The notes: generated from the letters alone by a model not told the origin. 64,000 bases of DNA from Artemia franciscana (GCF_032884065.1 NC_088863.1:45181687-45245686), one strand, 5' to 3'. Shown: positions 34,701 through 47,612, counted from the stretch's first letter. A program made the numbers and translations.

Positions 34701-36029
34701 AGAAATCTATAACACTGATCAGATTTATTTTATGCTAGCCAAAGTTGAACAACTGTCAAAAAAAGGAAAAATACCCTTGCTCCCTACAACCTCCTGAACT
34801 GACTCTACATATTAAGTGTGCTGTAAATTAGAGATTACCTTACTTTTTATTGCAGACACTGATAGATTGTAGGGAATCATCAGTCCAGTGCTTTGGGGTG
34901 ACCCCTCTGATTTAGGCCACTCATCTTAAACCAGTGACTCCCAAAAACATGAAAATTGTAGTCTGTGTATCTACCATTCACTCAGTTAGTGCCTATTCAT
35001 TTAGGAGTGTGGATGTTTTACTTACATTAATTAAAAAAAAAACTTTCCAAACAATGAGTTTTTCAAGAAAAGTAAAAGCCTTATTAAAGTTCATATTAGG
35101 AGAAATAGAAACCTACAATAGCTCAAACTCAAAACAACCAGAAATTACTATTAAAGAATAATTGAAAACTCAAAACGAATGTGAAATTAAATAAAAAATT
35201 GTAGCAAAAAACATACAACAGGTACTAATATAAATGAATAAATAAATCTTAAAACAAGTAACGCTTAAATTAGATATGAAAGTCAAGCCTAAAACAAACA
35301 AAAATATTTTGCTATTGAAGTATAAATGAAGCCCAAAAGGAACAGAAATTAAATAAGAAACCACAGCAAAAAAGATACGATAGGTACTAATATAAATGAA
35401 TAAATAAATCTTAAAACAAGTGAAACATCAATTGAATCTGCAAATCAAGCTTGAAACAAACAAATATCACTACAAACAAGAGGTAGAGGTTGGGTATTGC
35501 CTGTCTCTCTCACTGTAAAAGTCTAAAACCTGCTGCATCATTGGCGCTTGTTTTTTTGGAGGGGGGCTGAGCCATGCTGGAAGGGCCAGGGTTCACCTCC
35601 CATGATACTTGTAATAAATTGCCTTTCATAAGTTTTTTATGTCGGAAGGGGTATGGGTCAGCTCCCATGAATTTTGGAATAAAATATCATTAATAATGTA
35701 GAATTCTACCAGATGATTAATTTATTGAACCCAGGTACCTATAACAAAAAGTATAATAAACCAACTGCAAGCAAGCAACACAAGCATTAATATACAAGCA
35801 AAGCAAGCCAGTATTAGCATAACTCACATGTAAGATATATCCTCCTTCTTCTCTGTTAGAGCACTGTCACTTATTAACACCAATTATGGAAGAATCCATA
35901 GAAAAGGCTCTAGGCTCGCTTCTTGACATTCTACAATATATCATCAACACATAGCCAATAACATGTATGTGGTGGGCTCCATTATAGCATGGTGGCTTGA
36001 TTTGCCGTCTGTATGTGGTTTTGGTCACT
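34701..36029. other. Non-coding; one 162 bp tandem duplication
   Basis: 35178-35480 is two copies of a 162 bp unit (GGTACTAATATAAATGAATA at 35221 and 35383). No Gypsy LTR could be delimited next to 36030. The rest is unremarkable. Confidence 0.55.
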
Positions 36030-39000
36030 GACTATTCCTCCGGCTCAATGTCTTCATCTGGGGGTGGGCTGTCAGTGGTACCGGTGATGGATTTGTTTGG
36101 GGAGGGTGTGCTGAATGATGTGGTTGGCGGTGACACATCTGCACGGGGTGTTATGGACTTTGGATTGTTCATAGGTGGTCGTGAATATATCACGTTCTCT
36201 GTGCCGTCTGTTCTGTATGGGTGTTGAGAGTAATGCATTTGATAGGTACTTTCTATTTCTTTGTTGTATAATTCGATCTTCAGTTGCGATATGGAATGAT
36301 CTTGGGCGACCTGCTGATGCTATGATGTCTGCAGTGCCCCACTGACTCTCTGGTTGCTTCTGCTAACACACGATGTCGCCTGCGTGGAGTGTGGGTCGAG
36401 GCTTAGAATCCTTTTCGAAATATTGTTTCTGTCTTGACTGGGCCTCTTTCCGCTTCTTCAGATTGTATTAGTTGGGAGAACCTGCTTTTGCAGACGTTTG
36501 GATGTGCAAGGTAGGGTGGAAGTAGCTGGCAGCTCATGAGCAGGAATGGCGTAGCTGCCTACAGGTGTATTCCTCTATTCCAGGAGACTCAGATATGGAT
36601 CGTCCCCACTCTCAGTTGCTTTGGAGAAGATGTTCTTGCATGTTTGCACATCCTTTTCCACCAATCCATTGGATTGGGAGTATAGAGGATTCAATGTCTT
36701 GTGGCTTATCCTGCAGTCATTCACAAACTGCTTAAACTTGGACAATGAGTATTGTGTCCCATTGTCTGATAAGATGGTGTTGGGAATGCCATGCCGAGTG
36801 AAGTGTGCTTTCAGTTTGATGATTACTTCCTTGGATGTTAGGTTTTCCAGCTTATCAACTTTGAAATAGCGGCTGCGGTAGGCGATTGTTATAAGATAGT
36901 TTCCTTCATTGCACTCGCAGATATCCAAAATTACCTGCTGCCATGGAAGTAAGGGAATCTGGGAGTTGATGAGAGACTCTTTCAGGTTATTGTGGCTGAA
37001 TTTCTGGCGAATGAGGCAGTTTGTGATAAGATTCAATATTGCTGTTCACCTTTGGCCAGTAGATGAGCATCGTGGCGTGTTGTTCGTTTTTCCATGTCAA
37101 GGTGAGAGATATGGAGCTGCTTTAGAACGCTTGATCGAAGTTTCAAGGGGATAACTATCCTTTTACCCTTAAAAATGATGCCATTTTGATATGACAGCTC
37201 ATACTGAAAATTCTAGTATATCCAGAGATCAGTAGTGCATCGATTTTTAGTAGTAGGCCATCCACTTTGGATGACTTTCTTAAGGTGAGTCAACTGTTCA
37301 TCTTTCTGTATTGAATCTTATTTCCCCGAGTCTTTCGTCATTTACGAGAAGAATTCGTGTAACTTGGTGGACATATACTTGAATCTCTCTATGGAGCTTC
37401 TCGTCGACGTCAGGGAGGTGCAGTCTTGATAGTGTATCAGCGACTGCAATATCTGTCCTGGTGTGTAAACGAACTCAAGATCTTAAGGTTGAATTTGTAT
37501 CATCATTTGTTGCGTTCTAGCAGGGGCTTTTTGAAGCGAACTCCAAAGGATAGTTTCAAGTTGACGGTGGTCTGTGGTTACTCTTATGTGCCTGCCGTAA
37601 ATGAAATGATGAAAGTATTTGTAACTAAAAACTATTGCGTATAGCTCTTTCTCCAGTTGCTAGCATTTCTGTTTCGCTTTGCTGAGGGAATGTTAGGCGT
37701 ACGCGATTATGTTAGCATCTGTTGAGATAAATGCTCCTAAGCCGTGTGATGATGTTTCAACGGTGAGATCAATAGACTTGCATAAGTGGTCGAAATATGC
37801 TATGTTTGTGACTGTTGAGTCTTTGATACTTCTCTGGGCTTTGTCATGTTCCTTGGCCCACTTGAAGTCAATAGATTTGCTGAGGTCACGCAAGACTGTG
37901 TTTTTTGTTGATACGCTTGGAATGTATTTTGCAAGGTAATTTAGCATTCCCAACTAAGTTGTAAGCTCTCCTGGGCTTGATGGTGTGGGCATCTCGTTGA
38001 TGGCTTTGACTTTCTTTGGATTGGGCTGCATTCCTTGTTTGCTGATAACATGTCCGAAATAAATCACGCTGGTAACACAGAAGTGACATTTCCCTTTGTC
38101 AAATCTGATGCCCTTTTCTCTTGCTCTCTGCATTACAGCTTTCAATCTCTTATTATGTTCTTTAACGGATGATACAAAAACGAGAAGATCATCGATGATA
38201 AGAGCAAATCCGTCTAATCCTTCAAGGGCCTGCTCAATTCATCTTTGAAATTCATCCTGGGTTGAAATGATACCAAAAGGCATCTGTTTGAAATGGTATC
38301 TACCAAAATTGCGTTGAATGCTGTTAGTTCAGTAGATTCATCATCCAAGACCTACGACCAATATCCAGATCTTGCATCCACTTTGCTCAGAAACTTTGCT
38401 CCATGGAGCTTTGATGTTACGTCTTCAAGGGAAGGGATCGGGTAGAAGGTTCTTTTGATGGATTTGTTCAAATCAACAGGGTGTATGCATATTTGTAAAC
38501 TGACGTCCTTCTTTTATGCTGCTACCATTGAACTGACCCTATCAGTTGGTCTGGAGATCTTTTCAATTATTCCCTTGACTTCCCTGCGATTTAGTTCAGC
38601 TTCCACTTTGTCTCGGAGTGATGATGGGATTCTTTTTGCTGGGTTTGTAGTAGGGGTTGCGTCATCCTTCAGGTATAAGTGGCATTTTCCATCAAGCTTT
38701 TCTATGCCTTGAAAGACGTCGTTGTAGCTGTTGATTATTTTATTCACTTCGGTTCTGTTGACTGCATGGAATTTCATCAGCCTTACTGACGTTCAGAACT
38801 AGTTTGACTACATTCAAGTTTATGCTTGACCTGAAAGCTAGAATTGGCATCCAGTTAGTTTCAATGATGGAAAAGGGCAAGGTTTCAGTATTTTGGAGTG
38901 GTGCTTACGTTTCAGCTGGCACACACCTTTGACAGGGATTTTCGATCCACAGTAACTAGTGAGTCTCTGGGTACTTTGTGTTAATGGTGGTTGACGTGGC

Positions 39001-39072
39001 AAGGCGTCGAAGTATTTGGTAGGTAATATGTTAGTTTGTGCTCCTGTGTCTACCTTGAATTTTACAGACATT
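36030..39072 (-). pseudogene. Ty3/Gypsy pol relic, truncated at the N gap
   Basis: Minus strand, N- to C-terminal. Protease: VDTGAQTNILPTKYF (about 39050). RT: KDDATPTTNPAKRIPSSLRD (38660), GFALIIDDLLVF (38200, the catalytic DD) and FDKGKCHFCVTSVIYFGHVI (38110). RNase H: FKWAKEHDKAQ and VETSSHGLGAFISTDAN (37900-37710; the usual D-AS-GLGA has become E-SSHGLGA). Integrase: LDICECNEG (36930), ILSDNGTQYS (36780) and GLVEKDVQT (36670), giving the D,D,E triad. A C-terminal segment follows with YRNTP-like sequence and a proline-rich tail ending near 36030. The order PR-RT-RH-IN identifies Ty3/Gypsy. Frameshifts are spread along it. Gag and the 5' LTR would lie across the N gap and are not found on its other side. 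Confidence 0.88.
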
Positions 39073-39079
39073 TTACAAA

Positions 39080-39157
39080 NNNNNNNNNNNNNNNNNNNNN
39101 NNNNNNNNNNNNNNNNNNNNNNNNNNNNNNNNNNNNNNNNNNNNNNNNNNNNNNNNN
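39080..39157. other. Assembly gap (78 N)
   Basis: A run of unknown bases. The Gypsy relic stops at it and no continuation is visible on the right, so the gap may hide an unknown length or join two contigs that are not true neighbours. Confidence 1.
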
Positions 39158-39539
39158 CTATTAAAATCCTTACATAAATGGTTCAGTCTAAACTTATTAA
39201 TCACAGCATTGATTTGGCACCTTATTGGATATATAGCCCTTTCAATATTCACGGCACAAGGCAAAATCACGAGATGAAATAGAAAAATAATATAACCCTC
39301 CATGAAAGGCAAATAATTTAATTTTGCTGATTCCTTCTTTAACAGTAAACGGCTCCTGAAAAACTAAACTAACTATTCTAGTCTAAAATTTTTAGCTAGG
39401 TCATGTATTTGGTGCTATTTCGAAATTATAGTCCTTTTATTGTTCACTAAAGAGAGTTTATACGTTTTAAACACACTAAAGAAGAAGCCTTAACTCTAAG
39501 TACTAAAGAACAAAGTTCGCTCAAGTCTATAATCGTTAC

Positions 39540-40240
39540 CACAAGTCCCTTCGTCGTCCAAAAAAGCCTTACTTAACAACTGATGATAAGACAATTACTA
39601 AATGAAAAAAAACTATTCGTCCTAGGTGTGGTAATTAGATGTTTATAGTTCAAAGTTTATAATATGCATCTTTTAGGCCTAGGAGGCTAGAGGAAAAGTA
39701 ACTAAATTTACAAAATAATTCGAATTTTACATCGATTTCAGATTTTCTAATGGACACCCACTTCTTGAAAATAGCTCTCTTTGGAGGGAACACAACAAAA
39801 TACCATTGATTGATCCGATCTAATTATTGGTGCCTAATTTGGTTCTCCAATTATTATTTACACACTACTGGCTTTTTTCAAAAATGGGTTAATTCTTATT
39901 CTCTATTGCATCTATAGTTGGGATACTGTTAATACAGAAAAAAGATGGCAAAAAACACCAAAAAAGCCTTACATAATTAGTGGTGGTGATAAATTAGTAG
40001 ATGAGAAAGAGTTATCTGTCGTAGGTGTGGTGATTAAACGTTCATTATCCTTAATTTGTGAAATGTATCTTTTAGGCCTAGGAGGCCAAAAAAGAAATTG
40101 ACCAAATTAAAAAAAAAGGAATTCAAATTTAAAGCGATTATATGTTTTCGAATACAAACACAACTCATGGAATTCTCTCTGGAGGAAATATGCCAAAACA
40201 GGCAGCAGGGTGTTAATCTGTTGCCCAGGAATGGCTTTGT
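39540..40240. repeat. Diverged tandem duplication, 399 bp period
   Basis: CTTTTAGGCCTAGGAGG occurs at 39670 and 40069. Matching sequence before it (AAAAAAGCCTTAC, TAGGTGTGGT) and after it (a CTCTCTxTGGAGG block) shows that the whole ~400 bp unit is duplicated. Confidence 0.75.
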
Positions 40241-41309
40241 CAGAAGAAAAAAACACATATGATTTTCTAAAATTGCCTATACATCTACAATACCACAACG
40301 AGTAAAATTGTACTAAACCAAAGATCCACTAGACAACCATATGAACAAAATGTTTGCAAGAAATGAAATTGAATTTTCTATGTAGACTACTTTATTGGTA
40401 TTCTATTGCTCTTCTCTCCACTAAGGTTTATGTTAAAGGGGATTCTGCCCAAAATGTGGTATGAAAATAGCTTGAAATACAATTATTTGGGGTTTATTAA
40501 AGGAGTGGTGAAACCAAATGATTTTGAAGGCCATTTTAAAAACGCTTTACAATTATACAGACCTCACACAATATTACACATCCTTATAATGAATTCAGAA
40601 CCACTTTTGACCATACTTGTTGAAGAAAATCGGAAAAGTAATCAGTTATTATTGTCTTTGCATTTATTTGTAGATGCAAACATACAAAATATGATATTAA
40701 CAATGCTAAAAATGATTTGCCAAAAAATATTTGACATTAAAATTAAAAAATACATAAACGTAAATGAAATATAAAAATAAGATCTTAAAAATTTTTTTTT
40801 TTACTAGTGCAGTATTTCTTGGAACCCTTCTACTTAGATTTGCAGATCGATCTCAATTTCGGTATTTGCGCATCGTAATTAGTGTTGCGGGCTATCGTTA
40901 ATTAGATTTTAGCATGTTTTGCACTTGATCACTTCTATTATCCACAAAAAGAAAAAACAGGTTTGAGTTCAACCTGATATCTATTCTTGATTCTAATGTT
41001 TCAAAAACACGCTAATGTTTCAGGAGCGTGTTTAAAATCAAAGTTGATTTGTCTAATATGTTTTACAGTTTAGTTTTGAATACTTGGATGCAAAATTAAT
41101 GTGCAGTTAAATTATGTAAATTATTAAACTATAATTTTTATAGTTGTATGCTGTCTTCGGATTTTTCCGCAAAATCAGCGAAAGCAGGATAACTAGACTG
41201 CCACTACTATACGCCAGGTGCTAAATTTATGAAACTATGGTTCCATTCTTGTTCCTAGTAAATTAGACTAACCTAACATTAGCCTTATTCATACTTTAAG
41301 ATAACTTAC
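40241..41309. other. Probable Sac2 intron; one unassigned ORF
   Basis: A 122-codon plus-strand ORF (40406-40774) contains FKNALQLYRPHTILHILIMN and a leucine-rich stretch. I recognise no family, and its AT richness allows chance. No further Sac2 exon was found on the minus strand up to the gap. Confidence 0.3.
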
Positions 41310-41534
41310 AAAGCCACTAGTGTTTGACAGCAAGGCTTTGTTCCAAAAGAACCGATCCTCACATTCTTCCTGAGTTTCGACACCAGGCTTTTGTCGGGCA
41401 ACTGCTTTTGTGATGTCTCCAGTCGGAGAGAAGTAGAATGAGTTTGTACCATGAAAGAGTTTCAGTATTTCATCACAAATTTTCCGCTCCAAACGGGACG
41501 GGTCCCTGGGGTCTTTCTTAGATCCAGGTCGCAC
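41310..41534 (-). CDS. INPP5F: Sac2/INPP5F-like exon, start of Sac catalytic region
   Basis: A 225 bp exon of exactly 75 codons. The acceptor is TTTCTTGTTTAG|GTG (plus strand 41535 onwards) and the donor is GGCTTT|GTAAGT (plus 41304-41309). Both ends are phase 0, agreeing with the phase-0 donor of the exon at 45761-46044. The peptide includes SRLERKICDEILKLF, NSFYFSPTGDITKAV and ECEDRFFWNKALL. This matches the Sac domain segment where INPP5F/SAC1 proteins have an SFY-S-T-DLT block followed by DDRFFWN. The catalytic CX5R(T/S) motif is encoded further downstream and was not found in this window. It could lie left of the gap, within it, or on another contig. Confidence 0.88.
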
Positions 41535-42272
41535 CTAAACAAGAAAGGAACATGGCATCAATCAATGCGTGTTGTCATTCCCAATATTAAGCTCATTGAG
41601 AAGCAGACTTTAAACATGTTATTTATAAAAAAAAAACGCGGGAGCAAGTAAAAGGAGAGCAGAGGTTTAATGACAAATGGCGTTGAAAGGTTAGGATGAC
41701 TTATCAGACCTAAAATGGAACACAGAAATAAATTTTTGTACTTTGTGTATTGCTTTTGCTTATGTAACACAAATTAATTAGAATTCAATTTTTCTTTTTG
41801 TATTATGGACCTAAGATTTTTAGAGCAATGAAAATTATTATTATTATTATCCAATTAAGTCTCTCTTTCTCGACTCTTTGATCCATCGGATTTAAATATA
41901 GCACAGATCCCATCGAAATTTAGAAAGAGATGTTAGACATTAAAAAAGGAGTCTTATGAGCTATGTTGTAAACCAAAGTGTACACCTTTGGCTTTGATAT
42001 GCAATACCAGTGGGAAGAATTGTAAACAGGATTTCCTATAAGGCGGCAAGATGAAGGAAACCAAACGGTCTTCGATATATGTCTATCAGCAAAACCCAAA
42101 AATTACTTAACACTGTAAAAATATCTCAATACACATTACAACATGCAAATCTGATTCTATACTTTGAAAGCAAAATGCTATCTTAGCAGCCTTTTTCAAA
42201 GCCAGTTTAAGACATTTGTTTCTACTAGTACTTAATACATTTAAAGAAGAATGTACATCATTTTGGTACTAT

Positions 42273-43290
42273 CATCAAACAGCTCGTGGTAACGAACTGT
42301 AGTAAGAAGCGACCCGGCTCAATAATAACCGAAACTCTAAAAAATGGAATTTTGATATCAATAATTACATAAAAAAAATTGCATTTTAATGCTGATTTTA
42401 AATATATAAGTTCCATCAAGATTAATCTTACCCATCAAAAGTTACGAGCCTGAGAAAATTTGCCTCATTTTAGAAAATAGGGCGAAACACCCCATAAGTC
42501 ATACAATCTTAACGAAAATCACACCATCAGATTCAGCGTATCAGAGAACCTTAATGTAGAAGTTTCAATCTTCTATATACAAAAATGTGGAATTTCGCAT
42601 TTTTTGCCTGAAGGCAAATCACGGATGCGTGTTTATTTGTTTGTTTTTTCCCCAGGGGTGATCGTATCGACTCAGTGGTCCTAATATGTCGCAAGAGGGC
42701 TCATCCAAACGGAAATTAAAAGTTCTAGTGTCCTTTTTTAAGTGACCAAAAAAATTGGAGGGCACCTAGGCCCCCTCCCGAGCCCAACTTTTCCCAAAGT
42801 CACCGGATCAAAATTCTAAGATAGCCATTTTATTCACCATAGTTGAAAAACTTAATAACTATGTCTTTGGGGACGACTTACTCCTCCGGAGTCCCCGTGG
42901 GAGGGCGTCACCTTACGAACTTTGACCTGTGTTTACACATAGTAATGGTTACTAGGAAGTGTAGAGACGTTTTCAGGGGTATTTTTTTGGTTGGGCGGAG
43001 AGTTGAGGGAAGGGGTTACGTAGGAGGATCTTTCCATGGAGGAGCTTCACATGGGGGAAGAGACTTTCAAGGAAGGAGGATTTTCTAGCATTATTTAAAA
43101 AAAAAACAATGAAAAAATAAATATGAAAATTTTTTCTACTGAAAGCGAGGAGCAGCATTAAAACTTAAAAAGAACAGAAATTATTACGCATTTGAGAGGT
43201 TTATCTCCTCGTAATACCTCGCTCTTTACGCTAAAGTATTTTTAGTAATTTCAACTATTTATTCTACGGCCTTTGTGATTCAGGGGTATC
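42273..43290. repeat. Dispersed ~0.95-1 kb repeat, second copy
   Basis: Same family and orientation as 16378-17325. Its start hairpin has one mismatch (CAGCTCG...CGAACTG). It runs slightly further right (to the CTCTTTACGCTAAAG and GATTCAGGGGT words) than the copy at 16378, which is interrupted by Helitron sequence. Confidence 0.75.
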
Positions 43291-43611
43291 ATTTACCAGC
43301 GACGAGGGGTGAACCCCATCATATGCGCAATAAAAACATACTATGAAAAACATATTATGAATATAGAAGTTCGTTACGCAAGTTAATTCGTAAGTTACGT
43401 ATATTTTTTACTAATGAAAACGTTCGTAAAGAATGAAAAGTTATAATTGCCTTTTTAAGTAATCAAAAAATTGGTTAAAACTATGAGAAAGCCATTTAGC
43501 CAAAAGACAATCAATACGCAAATTTCGTTTTAATTATTCATGTGCGCGAGAGCCAATATCAAAACATGCATTAATTCATAAACGTCCAGAAATTAAATAA
43601 AAAAAAACAAG

Positions 43612-43860
43612 TTTTATTAAATGAAAGTAAGTAGCGACATAAAACTTAAAACGAACAGAAATTACTCCGTATATGAAAGGGGCTTTTCCTTCTCCCGCTC
43701 TTTACGCTAAAGTTTTTTACTGTTTTAAAGAGTAGAATTAAGAGAAAGAATCCAACTTTAGCGTAAAGAGCGGGGCGTTGAGAAAGAAAAGTCCCTTTCA
43801 TATACAGAGTAATTTCTGTTCGTTTTAAGTTGTAATGACGCTACTTACTTTCATTTAAAA
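43612..43860. repeat. Foldback of the dispersed repeat's 3' part
   Basis: The left arm (43612-43729: AAATGAAAGTAAGTAGC, AACGAACAGAAATTACTC, GCTCTTTACGCTAAAG) is followed after ~25 bp by its inverse (43756-43859: CTTTAGCGTAAAGAGC, GAGTAATTTCTGTTCGTT, GCTACTTACTTTCATTT). The arms of ~105-118 bp are close to perfect. The arm sequence is the same as the 3' part of the 42273 repeat. Confidence 0.85.
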
Positions 43861-45760
43861 AAAGAACTTATTTTTTTTATTTAATTTGAATAAGACCTAA
43901 TATTGATGTAAGAAAGACAACAGCTAGAAACTCGTCTAGAAGCTTACCCTGAGCAATGGATGCAATGATTTAATGTAATTTTAAGACAGTATCTCAAAAA
44001 AAGGATTCATCATTATTTTTTTCTGACTCAGTGGGGGTGGGGTGAAGGGTCACATTTTTAGCGCTTCCAAATTTGTCAACTATTTACAAGTATTTAATTT
44101 CTGGTTTCAAATCTGGATACATTTATTCAAAAACACTGCAGCTACTGTTCTTCACTGACAAAACTTCTTTGGGGGCGGGGGGGGGGGTGTGTGTTAAACT
44201 TCTATTGTAATCCATGTAGAATTTCTGCACATGACAAAACGTTATAATGGTCTTAAACAGTTTTTCCACTTTTCAAAATAATTTAGATAGTCCAATGACA
44301 AAAATCATTTTGTCTAAAATGGTGATATTCCACTTGTCTGTTTGTCCCAAAACTCCTTGTGTTTTGTTGTGATAAAGTAAATTCCACATCCAGTGAGCTT
44401 AGCTAAGACCAGATCATACAGTTTTCATAAATTCAATATTGATTTCTGCTCAAAAATCCCGTAATTGACGGTTATTAGTTGCATATCATGGAAGTTTTTT
44501 GTCTTTAAACAGCCTATACATGTGTTCCGATAAACATAAAAGTGTCTTCTGCGTCTTCTATAACAGCATCGCACTTATCGTCTTTTGGATATAATTCCGC
44601 TTCGATTATTAATATGGACTCACCTAAAGACCTTATATTACTAGAATTCAACTGTGAATAAAGGTAGTTCTGCTCATAAATTCCAATCAACACCCTGAAC
44701 TTGAGACAGAATATTTTCATCTACCAAATGGAAATTTATCATAAAAAAATAATAGCACTACAAGAGATACTAAACTAAGCTAACTGCAGCCCAATGAATA
44801 ATGGATCAGATGCATATCTATGTTCCAACATATATTATGAAACTACCTGTAATAAAGCTTAACTTGCAAAAAGAAAAAAATTACAAAGAATCATTCCGCT
44901 AAAATCTACGGATAAGTGAAATAAATCACCAAGGATAAATCACCCGTTACTAAGGTTGTAATTATGAAAAATATTAAGGTGGTATTTCTCTATGGAAAAT
45001 AGCAATCAAGTTTTCAGCGTGCACGTGTGTAATTCACTTCAAAAATAATAAAATTACTGATCAGACTTTTAATATCCTGAGAGAAAAATTAATGTAGATA
45101 CCCTTTTCGGAAATTCCCGCTCCTATATAATGACTTGGTGTCTGTTTTGGGACAGATAAGGTAAAAAGAAAATAGATCACATCCTGGATTCTCAACAGTT
45201 GTTAATAAAAAGAGTAAACCGCTCTGAAGTAGCAGATCCTTACAGTCAACATTTCCAAATTATGGGATCTAGATCAAAACTGCTCGCTTGTTTTTAGGAA
45301 AACGGGACTTCCAATCTCTTTATTTCCCACTAGGCTGCCCATTGAGTGAGATACCACTCCCTTTATCTCTCTCTCTTGCAAGAAGAAAAGAAAAGACAGG
45401 AAAATACTGCCACGGATTTGTTATGGGAACCATACAATTATGAATATAATAAATTATATTTTAGCTTTAACAGATAAACTCCAGCTAGTAAGCAGCAAAT
45501 TTTTACCTTTAAATTTGAATAAGATTAATACAAATGAGGTTAATTCAGATAATAACTTTAATTTTGATTAAAATTGAATATAATGAAACAGTAAAATTTT
45601 ATGCAAGCAGAATCATTAAAACACTTTTTCCACCTTAAAGACTAGCTGAAAGGCGGATAACCCTCAACTACCATACGTGCACCTATGTTTTGAGTTTCTT
45701 TATTTTTAGTATATGTTTTTTGCGTTTGATAATGATAAATTTATGAGATAAATATCATAC

Positions 45761-46044
45761 CTGAGAAGCAATGACTGCGGCTTGTGCAGTTGCATTTTTC
45801 AAAGAGTTTGTTGCCAGCTTGAAACTGCCAATAGTATTAATTAAGGTAGATTTTCCAATATTTGCATTGGCTCGGGATGAAGCCACTCCTCCATGTTTAT
45901 GACATCTACACAGATCACCAGCTACATAGCCATCGGCAGCTATTTCTAACAGTGACACCTCATCTATTCTAAAGACTTCTTTGTCATCTGGCAGTGTACC
46001 AACTTTGCAAGATCGCTTTATGACTAAGATCTTTGGAAACAGAC
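45761..46044 (-). CDS. INPP5F: Sac2/INPP5F-like exon, N-terminal region
   Basis: A 284 bp exon on the minus strand. The acceptor is CCTTTTAG|GT (plus 46045 onwards) and the donor is TCTCAG|GTATGA (plus 45755-45760). Two bases complete the glycine codon begun in the exon at 47613-47693, and 94 whole codons follow. The peptide contains ILVIKRSCKVGTLPDDKEV and VSLLEIAADG, then DLCRCHKHG. This fits the INPP5F N-terminal pattern ILI-xx-VGKLPGDHEV ... LELCKKHHFG, so this is the Sac2 N-terminal domain upstream of the phosphatase core. INPP5F proteins remove the 4-phosphate of PI4P on endocytic membranes. The first 61 bases are repeated at 1-61, and the A/B homology starts inside this exon only because the window starts there. 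Confidence 0.88.
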
Positions 46045-46312
46045 CTAAAAGGATTAATAACTATACATAAAGATTGTAAAACACCTCCAATGGTTGTGGG
46101 ACCACTGCTTTTTTTGAGGTCATAATTGTTTCAATGACTTGAAAGATACAAAAATTGCAACTTGAAATGGTACAGCATTAAAGAAAACTATTACATTGCC
46201 TGACGAATTCAGACGCTTCAACCTGGATTTATTAGAAGTTTTAGAAACTCATATCCCAGGGGTAGGAAGCATCAAATTTGGAGACATAGAACTTATTTAA
46301 TTAGTTACAGGG

Positions 46313-47383
46313 AAAGATGTAGAGGAAAATGAAAGTTGGTGACAGCTTGTATGTGAAGGAAAATTTATTTTGTGAAGATGAATTAGCAACAGGACTAAAA
46401 TGACTATAAAAAAATAGGTGCTGATGGTGTGCTAAATGAGTTTCTTAAATATGGTAGCTATGAGGTTGGAAATAAGTTACTGAAGATTGTAAATATGATT
46501 TATGAAAAAGGGGAAGTACCTAGCAATTTAGGAAAACTCTAATTAAACCCCTGTATAAAAAAAGGAGATAAAAGTGAATGTGATAATTATAGAGCAAAGT
46601 CTGGCATCTTTAGGTAGCAAATTACTTAGCATGATAAAACTTTTTAGACTGAGAGATGCTGTAGACAAAGTTTTAACAGAAGAACAGTATGGTTTTAGGA
46701 AAGACAGAGGATGTGATAAAATCGCTAAAGGTAGGAATAAGTGAAGATGAAAAGGTGACGTTGGGTAACAAAAAGACCGATCAAGTAGACAACTTCATTT
46801 ATGTTGGCGGTATTATTAGTAAAGACGGTGGGAGCAGTGAAGATGTTAGAAGTAGAATAGCCAAGGCTCAGGGTGTTTTTTCACAGTTGAAAAAGTTTTG
46901 GGATAATAGTAAGTTAGGTCTGCGAACCAAGATTAGAATTTAGAAGCAACAGTGATGACTGTGGCCCAATATGGCTCTGAAGCATGGGCGCTCCGAAAAC
47001 CGAAGGAAGATTTACAAGATGTATTCCGAACAAATGGCCTAAGAATTGTTTAAGCTAGCCGGGTGACTGACCGTATTTCAAATAGTAGGCGGTACGAAAA
47101 GTGCGGATCAATCTCATTTTCTACGGCTATAGTGAGAGAAAGGTTGAAATGGCTAGAGCACGTTCTGTGGATGAAAGACAGCAGATTGCCAAAGATTGGC
47201 CCTTTTGATCGTCTATCTAAGACTAAACGGAAAACAGGTCGTCCGCAGTTGGGGTGGGAGGATGTCGTAAAGAAAGGAAATGGGAACTTCCTGGGAGGGT
47301 GTAAAGAGGGAGGATTTGAATAGATTAAGATGGAGGAGGAGCGTGTGTAGCAGTGTTTCTGACTTCTAACTTTGGTTAGATTT
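46313..47383 (+). pseudogene. RTE-like LINE fragment with palm deleted, copy B
   Basis: Counterpart of 330-1400 (offset 45983), with the same internal loss between EEQYGFRKDRGC and the FIYVGGIISKDGG thumb block, and only a few base differences (for example GGWCKE-type versus GGCKE near 47300). It lies antisense in the Sac2 intron. Confidence 0.75.
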
Positions 47384-47612
47384 TCTTCTGCAATAGTAGC
47401 ATATTTGATCTAATGAATGGGCTATAGACTGATGGTATCGATGCGTAAAAACCGTTGGTAAATAGGCGAAATCGACAAAAAAAAAGAGACAAAAAGTAAA
47501 TATTGGTAAAAGTGCTGATACAAGTTTTCATAAATGTAATTCCCTATTTTTAAATAAAACGACAAAATACTTTCGTTTTAGTTTACTTATGTCCAAATAA
47601 ATGAGATCTTAC

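Larger units (their letters stand above)
41535..45760 (-). other. Sac2/INPP5F intron filled with repeats
   Basis: 4.2 kb between the phase-0 donor at 45760 and the acceptor at 41535. It contains the dispersed repeat at 42273-43290 and the foldback at 43612-43860. The remaining stretches (41535-42272, 43861-45760) show nothing recognisable. A 68-codon minus-strand ORF at 44514-44720 ends in a stop and does not resemble Sac2; it is probably chance. Confidence 0.6.

Noticed and set aside
35830-36030. 3' LTR of the Gypsy relic
   Set aside because: No paired LTR, polypurine tract or target duplication could be delimited.
40406-40774. 122-codon plus-strand ORF as a gene
   Set aside because: No recognised family, very AT-rich and antisense to the Sac2 intron. 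Kept only as a note.
44514-44720. 68-codon minus-strand ORF as a possible extra Sac2 exon
   Set aside because: It ends in a stop, has no Sac2 similarity, and the flanking exons already join in phase without it.
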